A DNA stretch of 8,354 nt. Origin: Thermoplasmata archaeon. GTDB taxonomy: Archaea > Thermoplasmatota > Thermoplasmata > UBA184. Positions within the stretch are counted from its first letter, which is position 1; each line of letters opens with the position of its first letter. Below the pieces are notes generated by a model. The model made no database searches, was not told the DNA's origin, and worked only from the letters and a program-made list of their open reading frames with translations. The position numbers and the translations under genes were made by a program. The stretch spans positions 1 to 8,354 of the forward strand of contig JAKAVH010000243.1 in the NCBI GenBank assembly GCA_021827545.1, read 5' to 3'. This document shows, in pieces, positions 1-7,600 of the stretch.

Positions 1-177
1 GGCGTCGCGGTTCCCGGTGGATCGTCGGCCAGGTTCGATCATGGGGGCCGGACCGGGGCCGGCGAAGGTCGCTGCGGGTCGAGACCATGACGCTCGGCGG
101 CACGGCGCACCGCGGTTCAGCGACTCTCCGGATCCTCCCGCCCGGGTCTTGGCGGCGGACAAGCCTCGGTCGCGAGG
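1..177. other. Left-edge region with no gene that can be supported
   Basis: This stretch lies downstream of the stop codon of the 103-residue minus-strand gene. A plus-strand frame is open from the left edge to a TAG at 179-181, and a minus-strand frame starts with ATG at 88 and stays open to the left edge. Both give Arg/Pro/Gly-rich peptides with no recognisable motif, as expected by chance in DNA this rich in GC. No tRNA, terminator T-tract or TATA-like box was seen. Either frame could be the end of a gene continuing outside the window, but the sequence here cannot show it. Confidence 0.4.
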
Positions 178-489
178 CTAGAGCGTCCCCGCGGGCCCAG
201 CGTCGGACGCGCGGAGCGTGCCCTTCGGCACGTAGTCGAAGAACCGCTCGAGGGTGGTGCCGTGCGTCCACTCCGCCCGGAGCCGGGTCTTCTTGACCGC
301 GCGCCGCAGCTCGGTGAGCAGCTCGCGATTGGCGTCCCGGGCGTCCGGAGCCTCGCGGACGAACTCGACCTCGAAACCTTCCGCCGTCGTCCGGTAGGTT
401 CCCTCGTACCGACGAGCGATCTCGTGGAGCGCGGGCCGAAGCTTCGAGGGATCGTCCGTGCTGATTCGGCCGACCAGCCGTAGCCGCAT
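178..489 (-). CDS. Small uncharacterised alpha/beta protein, 103 aa
   Basis: I do not recognise this protein. The frame is open further upstream, to 705, but the best start is the ATG at 489. The residues before it are Gly/Arg/Pro/Ser-rich low-complexity sequence that would overlap the end of the MMPL gene, and a TATA-like GGTTTACC is centred about 25 bp upstream, as expected for a leaderless archaeal transcript. From the ATG the pattern is strand (MRLRLVGRIS), helix (about 14-29), two strands (about 31-45), a charged helix (about 50-69), then a conserved-looking segment RAEWTHGTTLERFFDYVP (72-88). This would suit a small ferredoxin-like fold. There is no signal peptide or membrane segment, so it is probably cytoplasmic. 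Lys/Arg cluster at 63-71, so binding to nucleic acid or another acidic partner is conceivable but unproven. It sits 181 bp after the MMPL gene with its own apparent promoter and is probably not co-transcribed with it. Confidence 0.62.
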   Translation of the reverse strand: MRLRLVGRISTDDPSKLRPALHEIARRYEGTYRTTAEGFEVEFVREAPDARDANRELLTELRRAVKKTRLRAEWTHGTTLERFFDYVPKGTLRASDAGPAGTL

Positions 490-510
490 GCGCGTCGGTA
501 GTCGCAGGAC

Positions 511-518
511 GGTAAACC
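511..518 (-). promoter_or_regulatory. Candidate archaeal TATA box for the 103-aa gene
   Basis: On the minus strand the sequence reads GGTTTACC, the most AT-rich patch in this gap. Its centre is about 25 bp upstream of the ATG at 489, the usual distance from TATA box to transcription start in archaea. The transcript would therefore begin at or next to the start codon (leaderless). No Shine-Dalgarno motif lies before the ATG, which agrees. The call is based only on position and composition. Confidence 0.45.
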
Positions 519-533
519 CCTTCGGTCCGAGGC

Positions 534-560
534 GCGCGCTCGATCCGAGATCGAGCGCGC
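534..560. repeat. Perfect inverted repeat, 12-bp arms with 3-base centre
   Basis: The left arm 534-545 (GCGCGCTCGATC) is exactly complementary to the right arm 549-560 (GATCGAGCGCGC), separated by CGA. It lies 16 bp upstream of the candidate TATA box of the 103-aa gene and about 111 bp beyond the MMPL stop codon. It could be a binding site for a dimeric regulator next to the TFB/TBP site, or a very stable RNA hairpin in the 3' part of an MMPL transcript. No T-tract follows it on either strand, so a classical intrinsic terminator is unlikely. Confidence 0.6.
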
Positions 561-623
561 CGCGGGCCGGTAGGCAGCCCCGCCGGGCTCGCGAACGATC
601 GGCCGATCCCTGCCCCGCGGATC

Positions 624-639
624 CCCGGAGTCCTCCGGG
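624..639. repeat. Inverted repeat just after the MMPL stop codon
   Basis: CCCGGAG at 624-630 and CTCCGGG at 633-639 are exact complements with two bases between. On the minus strand this sits 31-46 bases after the MMPL stop codon and would fold into a 6-bp stem closed by a GGAC loop. It could protect or define the 3' end of the MMPL mRNA. There is no U-run after it, so I do not call it a terminator. Confidence 0.4.
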
Positions 640-670
640 TCCGATGGGGACGAGGGAGCCGGACGGTCCG

Positions 671-3600
671 CTACTTCGAGCGGCGGAGGCCCCGCCAGAT
701 CGCATCCTTGCCGACCGTCAAGACGGCGGGGGTGAAAAACAGCTGCACGACGAACGCCTGAAGGAGCACGGCGAACCCGATCCCGAGGCCGATCGCGGCG
801 AGCAGACCGAGCGGGCTCGTGAACCCGAGCAGGAGGAACGCGCCGCCGAGGATGATGGCGGCCGCCGTGATGACTCCGCCCGCGTGGGTCACCGCGTCCC
901 GGATCGCCTGGGCGCCGCGGTTGCCCAGGATCCGCTCCTCCTTCACGCGGGTGAGCAGGAGGACGTTGTAGTCCATGCCGAGCCCGAGCACGAGGATGAG
1001 GAGAATGAGCGGCAAGAGGAAGATCAGCGCCTCGTTCTCGAGGATCCCGACCACGAAGTAGGTGGCGGCCCAGCTCCAGAGGATCGAGAGCCCGATCACG
1101 CCGAGGGCAAGGAGCGGAACGAACGCCGAGCCGAGGAGGACCAGCATGAGGAGGAGGAGGCCGATCGCGGCGCCGATCAGCATCTCCTCGGTCGCCTGGT
1201 TCACCAGCGATCGTATGTCCTGGGTCGTCGGGGCCGCGCCGCCGAGATAGACCTGCGAGATGCCCGCGTGGGAGGCGGCGTAGCTGTCGACGTTCTGCTT
1301 CAGCTGGTCGATGACCGTGATCGCGGCGGCCGAATAGCCGGACTGGTTCGTCGCGATGTTGAACAGGACGGTCCTTCCGTCGGCTCCGAGGTACGAGCCG
1401 AGCGACTGGTTGAGCTGCGTGTGCGTCGCGGCCGGAAGGAGCGAGAAGTTGAGCCAGGCGTCGAGCGGCGCTCCCCCCGGACCGACGAACGTCGTGACCG
1501 AGGCGACCCCGGGGGTCGAGTTCATCGCGGCCTGCAAGCCCGCCACGTCGCGCAGCACGCCCGGGTCCGGTTGGCCCCCCGAGAGGACCGATTGGGTGAA
1601 CGTGACGAGCGCGAAGCTCGTCGAAGAGTAGCTCGCCCCGAAATCGTTCTGGAGGTGAACGAAGCCGATCTGCGCCGGATTGTCCGCCGGGAGCCCGATG
1701 TTCGTGATGTCGTAGGAGACCGGGACCTGGAGCGCGACCGCGACGACCGGCACCGAGAGCGCCAGGATGAGGCCGATCACCAGCAGGGGCCGGCGCGTCG
1801 CGGAGCGGCCGGCCCGCGCGATGTAGTCCCGGTGCGTCTCGATGTTATGGGTCCGGCGCTCGGCGTAGCGTTGGAATCGCCGGCCCGAGTTCGGCCAGAA
1901 GATCCGGGGTCCGACCAGCACGAGGACGGACGGGAGGATCGTCAGGTTGGCGACCAGGGCGCAGGCCACAGCGATGAGGAGGGTGAGGCCGAGCTGGCTG
2001 AGGAAGCTGATCCCCGACAGCGTGAGCGCGACGGCCACGACCATGACCGCGAGACCGCTCGTCGTGATGCTCTGGCCGGCCCAGCGGACCGTCGTTGCGA
2101 CGGCCTCCTTCGGATCGGTTCCCCGGACCAGCTCCTCGCGATAGCGCGCGAGGAGGAAGACCGAGTAGTCGGTCCCGATGCTCATGAGGAAGACGAGGAT
2201 GATCGATTCGATCTCGGAGTTGAACGTGGTCACGAGCTTCCCGACCACGAAGATGAGCGCGAAGCTGGCCACGAGGGCGATCCCGATCATGCCGAAGGCG
2301 AGCAGGGGGGCCGCCGGGGCCCGGAAGTAGAGCAGCATGATCACGAGCAGCACCACGATCGTGAGGATCAGGAGGAGACTCAGCGAGGAGGTGGCGAGGT
2401 AGCTCGTCGCGCTATCGAGGGGAGCCGTCCCGGTTTGGTAGTACTGGATCCCGACGAAGGCCGGCGTCCCACCGAGCACCTGGGACGTGACGTGGTCGAT
2501 CTCGGTGACGTCGGCAAAGGTCACCGAGCTGCCGTTGACCGAGTACGTGTCATCGACATTGAACGAGATCACGACGAGTTCGGCGGATCCGGAACCGCTC
2601 ACGAACGCCTGACGCAGCGCCGTCGGGATCGGCAGAGGGTACTGGGTGGGGGGGAGCGTCCGGACGATCCCCCGGGCCCAGACGTACGCCTCCCCCGAGG
2701 TGGGGGGAGTGCCGGCCGGGAACGCCTGCCAGATGGTCAGGATCCATGCGGGGGGGAGGCCGATCTCGAGACCCAGCACGGTCGACGCGGTGAGCTCTCG
2801 GGCGAGCGGCTCGGTCCAGTTCTGCACGCCCAGGGTGGTCAGGGTCACCTGAGCGGTGAACGAGGCCGTCGGGGAAGGAAAGAGCGTCGTGAGGACGGAC
2901 CCGAGCGTCGCCCGCGCCGCCGCGTCGGCACAGGCGGCCGGGGTCCCGGTCCCGAGACACCCTCCGAAGACGCTCGCGTTGAACCCGACCGCCGCGGCGT
3001 TCCCGTCGTAGAAGTCGTGGAGCACCGTGCTCTCGCTCGCGTTCGCCGCGAAGATCGGAGCGGTCGCGTTGTACGCCGGCCAGTCGGCGGTCGACGGCGG
3101 GGTGCCGGACGACAGGTTCGCCACGAGGTGCTGCCAGTTCACGAAGTAGGTCGCCACGGGGCCCCAGAGGACCGTGGCGGTACCGTTGACCGCCGTGGGC
3201 AGGGAAGGGGAGGCGTGGAGGGCCGGGCCGAGGAAGGACCACCCCAGCGAGACCTGGCCGGCCAGGTAGCCGGCGTAGGCCGAGTAGAGAGAATCGATCG
3301 AACTGACGTTCCTGAGCTGAGGGTCGGCGGCGAGGGCGTCGGTGAGCGCGAGCGTCGCATTCCGCCCGACAGGGCCGACGATCTGGGGAGCTTCGAGGAG
3401 GAGGATCGTCGAGGAGGGCGACGAGGAGGCGTGGGGGAACTGCTGGTCGAAGGCGTTCTGGGCCTGGACGCTCTGATCCGAGGAGGGGAGAGGATTGCTG
3501 AAGCTGTTGGTGATCACCGAGCCGACGTTCGCCGCGGGAAGGAGGCAGATCGCGAGGACCGCCACCCAGAGGAGGATCGGCCGTCGCGGATGGCGCACGA

Positions 3601-3676
3601 TCTGCCCTCCCAGCCATCCGAGCGGCCCGCTTCGGTCGTGCCGGGCGGGCGGGACGGTCGGTTGTCGTGACGCCAT
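671..3676 (-). CDS. MMPL-family (RND superfamily) membrane transporter, about 1001 aa
   Basis: This is a large proton-driven transporter of the MMPL/RND superfamily, which moves lipids or other hydrophobic compounds across or out of the membrane; its substrate cannot be read from the sequence. It shows the duplicated 12-helix layout. Helix 1 is at about 33-51, outer domain 1 at 52-426 and helices 2-6 at about 427-588. Helix 7 is at about 631-650, outer domain 2 at 651-831 and helices 8-12 at about 832-984. Helices 4 and 10 carry the paired Asp-Tyr signature (GTDYSVFLLAR with D503/Y504; GLGMDYNVLLLTR with D902/Y903), matching the proton-relay pairs known in mycobacterial MmpL3, so the pump looks intact. 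Outer domain 1 is about twice the size of outer domain 2, with an insertion near 132-354 containing C240 and C249. The outer domains hold 13 N-glycosylation sequons (9 and 4). Start: ATG at 3676 has GGAG five bases upstream; an in-frame ATG at 3718 would add 14 residues. The gene lies 133-175 bp after the DinB-like gene. Confidence 0.93.
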   Translation of the reverse strand: MASRQPTVPPARHDRSGPLGWLGGQIVRHPRRPILLWVAVLAICLLPAANVGSVITNSFSNPLPSSDQSVQAQNAFDQQFPHASSSPSSTILLLEAPQIVGPVGRNATLALTDALAADPQLRNVSSIDSLYSAYAGYLAGQVSLGWSFLGPALHASPSLPTAVNGTATVLWGPVATYFVNWQHLVANLSSGTPPSTADWPAYNATAPIFAANASESTVLHDFYDGNAAAVGFNASVFGGCLGTGTPAACADAAARATLGSVLTTLFPSPTASFTAQVTLTTLGVQNWTEPLARELTASTVLGLEIGLPPAWILTIWQAFPAGTPPTSGEAYVWARGIVRTLPPTQYPLPIPTALRQAFVSGSGSAELVVISFNVDDTYSVNGSSVTFADVTEIDHVTSQVLGGTPAFVGIQYYQTGTAPLDSATSYLATSSLSLLLILTIVVLLVIMLLYFRAPAAPLLAFGMIGIALVASFALIFVVGKLVTTFNSEIESIILVFLMSIGTDYSVFLLARYREELVRGTDPKEAVATTVRWAGQSITTSGLAVMVVAVALTLSGISFLSQLGLTLLIAVACALVANLTILPSVLVLVGPRIFWPNSGRRFQRYAERRTHNIETHRDYIARAGRSATRRPLLVIGLILALSVPVVAVALQVPVSYDITNIGLPADNPAQIGFVHLQNDFGASYSSTSFALVTFTQSVLSGGQPDPGVLRDVAGLQAAMNSTPGVASVTTFVGPGGAPLDAWLNFSLLPAATHTQLNQSLGSYLGADGRTVLFNIATNQSGYSAAAITVIDQLKQNVDSYAASHAGISQVYLGGAAPTTQDIRSLVNQATEEMLIGAAIGLLLLMLVLLGSAFVPLLALGVIGLSILWSWAATYFVVGILENEALIFLLPLILLILVLGLGMDYNVLLLTRVKEERILGNRGAQAIRDAVTHAGGVITAAAIILGGAFLLLGFTSPLGLLAAIGLGIGFAVLLQAFVVQLFFTPAVLTVGKDAIWRGLRRSK

Positions 3677-3681
3677 CGATG

Positions 3682-3685
3682 CTCC
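3682..3685 (-). promoter_or_regulatory. Ribosome binding site deciding the MMPL start
   Basis: On the minus strand GGAG (within GGGAGC) ends five bases before the ATG at 3676, a standard Shine-Dalgarno spacing. The alternative ATG at 3718 has only a loose G-run (AAGGGGG) about ten bases upstream. This favours the shorter protein; helix 1 is complete with either start. Confidence 0.45.
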
Positions 3686-3749
3686 CGTGGGCCCCGCGGA
3701 CGTTCGATGCACCGTCATAGCGCTGACGCCCCCTTCTCGCGACTCCAGA

Positions 3750-3763
3750 GGTCCGCTCGGACC
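3750..3763. repeat. Short palindrome in the gap before the MMPL gene
   Basis: GGTCCG at 3750-3755 and CGGACC at 3758-3763 are exact complements with a CT centre. The site lies in the 3719-3851 gap between the DinB-like gene and the MMPL gene, 32 bp upstream of the ATG at 3718 and 74 bp upstream of the preferred ATG at 3676. It could be an operator for the pump gene. I see no clear TATA box in this gap, so whether the pump has its own promoter or is read through from the DinB-like gene is open. Confidence 0.3.
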
Positions 3764-3851
3764 GGGGGGTCCGTCGTCGTCTCCCGCCGAGGCTCCCCCG
3801 CGACCGGGGAAGTCGAGATTCGCCTCCCGGCGACCGATCGCCGGGTGCGCC

Positions 3852-4457
3852 TCAGTTCGATCGACGAGACTCCGGAACGGCGCGCGCCCTCGGGAGAGTG
3901 CGGGACCTCACGGGGACCGGGTACACCGCCGACTTCGGAGGGGGCCACTTCCCCCGGAGCACGCGTCGCATGATCCAGAACGTGTCCGGCGGCTCCACGT
4001 CCATCTGCCAGAGCATTGCCTCCACTTCCCCGAGGTGAAGCAGATGCTCGGTCACGCACTGTGCGAGGGCGGAGTCCCGCGAAAGTCGCAGCGGGTACTT
4101 CTTCGACGCGACCCAGACCGCGGGCTTCGCGAGCTCCTCGGGGGTATTCCACTTCGGGAACCTGCGATCGCCCATCCGACGGACCTCCCGGAGGCGCCGT
4201 CGGACCGCGGCGATCGTGAGATAACGGTCCCGCGGGATCTTCATGACCTCGGGCATCCACTTCGTGGGGCGGCCCTCGCAAAACTCGGTCACGTGCTGCT
4301 CCTCCACGTACGCAAGGTGGAGGAAGACGTCACGAAAGGAGAGCATGCTGACCCCCCGGTCCTTCGTGAACTCCTTCCAGCCCTGCTTCGCCGCCGCCTC
4401 GAAGAAGTCCTCTCGAAGCTCGTGGACGAAATCCATGAGGTCGATCGTGGTCACCAT
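3852..4457 (-). CDS. DinB-like four-helix-bundle protein, 201 aa
   Basis: This looks like a member of the DinB/YfiT-like superfamily: small, mostly metal-binding helical bundles often linked to stress or thiol-transfer reactions, many of unknown function. The signs are helix 1 (about 5-23), helix 2 with LSFRDVFLHLAYVEEQHVTEF (39-59), and a later helix VTEHLLHLGEVEAMLWQMD (135-153). H47, H55, H138 and H141 are candidate ligands at the places where this superfamily carries its histidines. Two Trp-rich segments (KWMPEV, KWNTPEELAKPAVWV) lie between. The last 30 residues are Arg/Pro-rich and probably disordered; the family normally ends near the last helix. There is no signal peptide, so it is cytoplasmic. 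ATG at 4457 is chosen because a TATA-like box at 4491-4498 predicts transcription from about 4468; a GTG at 4472 would add five residues but would fall at or before that site. The substrate is unknown. Confidence 0.72.
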   Translation of the reverse strand: MVTTIDLMDFVHELREDFFEAAAKQGWKEFTKDRGVSMLSFRDVFLHLAYVEEQHVTEFCEGRPTKWMPEVMKIPRDRYLTIAAVRRRLREVRRMGDRRFPKWNTPEELAKPAVWVASKKYPLRLSRDSALAQCVTEHLLHLGEVEAMLWQMDVEPPDTFWIMRRVLRGKWPPPKSAVYPVPVRSRTLPRARAVPESRRSN

Positions 4458-4490
4458 GGAAGCTACCGGCACCCGCTACCGCAGCCCTTG

Positions 4491-4498
4491 CTAATAGG
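4491..4498 (-). promoter_or_regulatory. Candidate archaeal TATA box for the DinB-like gene
   Basis: On the minus strand the sequence is CCTATTAG, the clearest AT-rich patch between the surface-protein gene and the DinB-like gene, preceded by AA as in a TFB recognition element. The usual 24-28 bp spacing puts the transcription start near 4467-4470, giving about 11 untranslated bases before the ATG at 4457. No Shine-Dalgarno motif is present there. Confidence 0.42.
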
Positions 4499-4500
4499 TT

Positions 4501-4510
4501 CCCCGCGGGG
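4501..4510. repeat. Palindrome next to the DinB-like promoter
   Basis: CCCCGCGGGG is a perfect 10-base palindrome lying two bases upstream of the candidate TATA box on the minus strand, where the TFB recognition element would sit. A protein bound here would compete with or assist promoter recognition. Such runs also arise by chance in DNA this rich in GC. Confidence 0.3.
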
Positions 4511-4662
4511 GCCACGCCGAGAGGATATCCCGAGCGCACCGGCGGGGCCCGCGGAAGACCCGACCTCTCCCGTTCGGTTCGCCGGGTCCCCGAGCGCTCC
4601 CATCGACCGGCCGGCTCTCCGCTGGCCGCATGAGGAGTCCCCCGCGTTCCGGTCCCACCGAC

Positions 4663-7600
4663 CTAGTGGCTCCGACGCCGTCGTCGGGCACGGATCAGGA
4701 GCCCCCCGAGCGCAGCGGCTCCGACGGCGCCGAAGCCGAGGTACGGAAGCGTGCCGGATCCGAACGCTCCCGGGAAGGTGCTCGTGGCGCCGCCCGAGGA
4801 GCGGCTCCCCCCGGACCCGCCGGCGGGAGTCGCCGGCAGGGTGCTAGCGCGGATCGTCAGCGGGATCGAGTCGCGCGTGCCGAGGGTCGCCCAGACGCTG
4901 ATCCAGTACTCGGTCTCGGCCCGCAACCCGGTAACGTTGTACGTGGTCACGACGCTCAGTTGGACTTCGGTCTCGGGGCCGGTAACATTGGGCGTATGGG
5001 TGGCCCACATCACGTCGATCCCGGTCAGCTCTCCGAGCGGTGGGTCGACCCAGGAGATCTGGACGGAGTCGTTCGTCGTCGCCGTGGCGGCCAGCCGGGT
5101 GAGGTTCCCCACAAGGATGGGCTGCGTCGTGCCCTGAACGGTCAGCGGAGGGGAAACGAACGTCCCGTTGGTGGCCGATACACTGATCCAGTACTCGGTC
5201 TGGGCCGCGAGCCCGGCAACGGTGTACGTGGTCAGAACCCTCAGGCCGACCTCGCTCGTGATGCCGGGCGTGCCGGGAGAGTGGGTGGCCCAGGTCACGA
5301 GGACCCCGGTGAAGGAGCCGGGAGAAGGGTTTTGCCAGGCGACCGAGAGCGAGTCGAACGTGCTCGCCGTCACCGACAGCTGCGACACGCTCCCGATCAG
5401 GGTCTCGAACGAGACGCACGCCGACGAGTTCGATGCGACCGTGCCGTTCCACGCAAGGATCTCGACCGAGTAGTTCGTCAGCGGGGTCAATCCGCTGAGG
5501 TCGCGGAACGAGGCCGGCCCCGAGGTGTTGCTCGGCACGGGGGTTGCCGTGCACACGAGCCCGGAAAAGAGCAGCACCGTGTCGTTCGTGACAATACCCG
5601 GGGGCTCGGTCCATGTCACGTTCGCGCCGGAGCTGGTGATGGAGCTCACGCGAACGTTGGTCGGCGGCAAGACCGCGGCGGTCCGGGCGTAGGTCGCCCC
5701 TCCGCTGAGACCATGGTAGTGGAGGTTCCATGCCTCGACGACGATCCGGTAGACCTGTCCGGCCGACAGGTTCGTGATGGGATAGGAGCCGGCGCTGCCG
5801 GGCAGGGAATCGTAGCTCCAGGCTTTGCTCCCGTTCTTCTCCCACCCTACGGTATAGTTGACGATGGGGCCGCCGCTCGGTGCGCTCCAATTGAGCTCGA
5901 GGGTCGTCGTGGTGGCGGCTCTCAGGTCGACGACCGTCGGCGAGGGCGCGGAGACGTCGACCAGCGGGTTGTCGGTCGCGGGGGGGAATTCCGGGAGCCC
6001 CAGGCGCCAGATCCACCAGATCGTTCCGAGGGCGAAGCCGCTGCTTCCATTGATCGGACAGGCGCCGGCATTGCACGCATACGACGCGAACGAGATGAGG
6101 TAACTGGAATTGTAGAACTGTCCCTCTTGCGCCCACTGCTGCCACTTGAACGACCAGGCGTTCCCCGGGACCCGCATCTCGAACGAGAGGGGATATGGAC
6201 TCACGTTGGTCGCGTCGTAGCCGATGTGACCCGGGAGGAAGGACTGTACCCAGGAGTTGTTGTTGGCCGCCGACATCTCTCCACCGAACCCCCATCCGTC
6301 GCTTAAGGTCGGACGGTCGGAAGCGGCTGCGATGCCGACGGGGTCCGCCGGTACGGTGCCCGCGGGATAGAGGGGACCCCGAAAGGCCGGGGTCGAGGCA
6401 AGTACGCCCGTTCCGCTGAAGTTGAACACCAGCTCGGTCCACTCGACCTGGGCCGCAAGCTGATGATCGACCACGTTGAGGGCGACCCCATTGACTCCGT
6501 TCACGACGATCCCGGCGGCCCAGGTCCCGTTCGCGACCCTCCGCAGTTCGGGGTTGGACGCGTTGACGAGCTGGAATTCGTTCCAGGCGTCGGCCGCGCT
6601 TCCCTGAGCCTCGAAATTGACGTACGCGTTAAGGTCGGGTTCCCAGTACGCGTTGTTGGCCTCGAAGTAACCGAGATTGCCGACGAGCCGCTCCGTTCCC
6701 GACCAGAGGTTCCAGTCGTACACCGAGGCGTTGTCGAGGATGATCGTCGCCTGGGAAGCGTTGCCGTCCCAGCCGGTCAGCTGCATCTGACCGTTGTTGA
6801 CGACCGCCGGGGTCCCAAAGGAGGTGAAGTTGTGTTCGAACCGGCGGTGGCTCGTGAGGTTCATCGCCTCTGCGGTGATCGTGGGGGCGGTCTTCGTCAG
6901 CGTCCCCCACGAGTAGATGTAGCTCCCGTCCTGGGTGATGAACAACTCGTTCGGGATCATCGCATAGGACGGGAACAACTGGTAGAGCGGCGTGAACCGG
7001 CCGATCAGCGTCACCGTCCTCGCGGTGAACGAGTAGTACACGAGGTCCGACGAGGCGTTGAGGTAGTAGGCGCCGTCCTGGGTCCAGGAGAGGACCGGGT
7101 TCTGACAGCCGTTCCCGCTATCGAGAAGCCCCTTCCAGCAGGAAAAGCCCGGAAGGACGATCGTCGCATTGCCGTAGGCGAGGTAGGGATAGACCGTCAT
7201 CGAGATCGATCGATCGGGCGGCGTCACGTTGACCTCTCCTCCGCCGCCCCATCCCTCGGGAAAGTCGGTGCCCCGGAGGATCGCGTTGCGCGAGGCGGAA
7301 AGCACGTAGGAGGTTCCGTTCTGGACCTGAGTGCTGTTGAAGGTGAACCCTCCTTGGGAGCTCGTGGTCGTGTTCGCGACGGTCCGACACTGCGCGAGGG
7401 ACTCGAACGTCGAGGGACAACGGTCGTACGCCGTGATCGTCGTCCCCGCCATCGCCGGAGGGGTGCCGAAGGCGTCGAGGTTGCCGGTCAGTACCCCGAC
7501 CAGTAGGAGCGAGGGGGCGGCGGTCGGTGCGGGGATCGGCTCGGGGGCTCGGGCGGGCGCACCGGCCGTGGCTGCCACTACGAGGCCAGGAGCGAATGAC

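Noticed and set aside
26..50. Possible tRNA T-arm (GGTTCGATC)
   Set aside because: The flanking bases do not pair into a five-base stem, and no D-arm, anticodon arm or acceptor stem can be found around it.
41..181. 46-codon plus-strand open frame converging on the 103-aa gene with overlapping stop codons
   Set aside because: Low-complexity composition, no start signal, and an open frame this short is expected by chance here; it could be a gene tail only if sequence to the left shows it.
490..705. Upstream extension of the 103-aa protein to an ATG at 705
   Set aside because: The extra 72 residues are low-complexity Gly/Arg/Ser/Pro, overlap the end of the MMPL gene, and would place the TATA-like box and the 27-bp palindrome inside coding sequence.
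2550..3617. 355-codon minus-strand frame inside the MMPL gene
   Set aside because: Arg/Pro-rich off-frame reading of the MMPL coding sequence with no motif.
458..3670. 1070-codon plus-strand open frame opposite the MMPL gene
   Set aside because: Its product is almost all Arg, Glu, Asp, Gly and Pro with no fold-like pattern. This is what the complement of GC-rich Leu/Val/Ala codons of a membrane protein gives, and the minus-strand frame has clear MMPL motifs.
4630..6306. 558-codon plus-strand open frame opposite the surface-protein gene
   Set aside because: Arg/Gly/Asp-rich shadow sequence that even carries mirrored copies of the FN3 duplication; the minus-strand frame has recognisable FN3 domains and a membrane anchor.
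4844..6442. 532-codon minus-strand frame inside the surface-protein gene
   Set aside because: Off-frame shadow, Arg-rich and without domain signals, wholly inside the better-supported gene.
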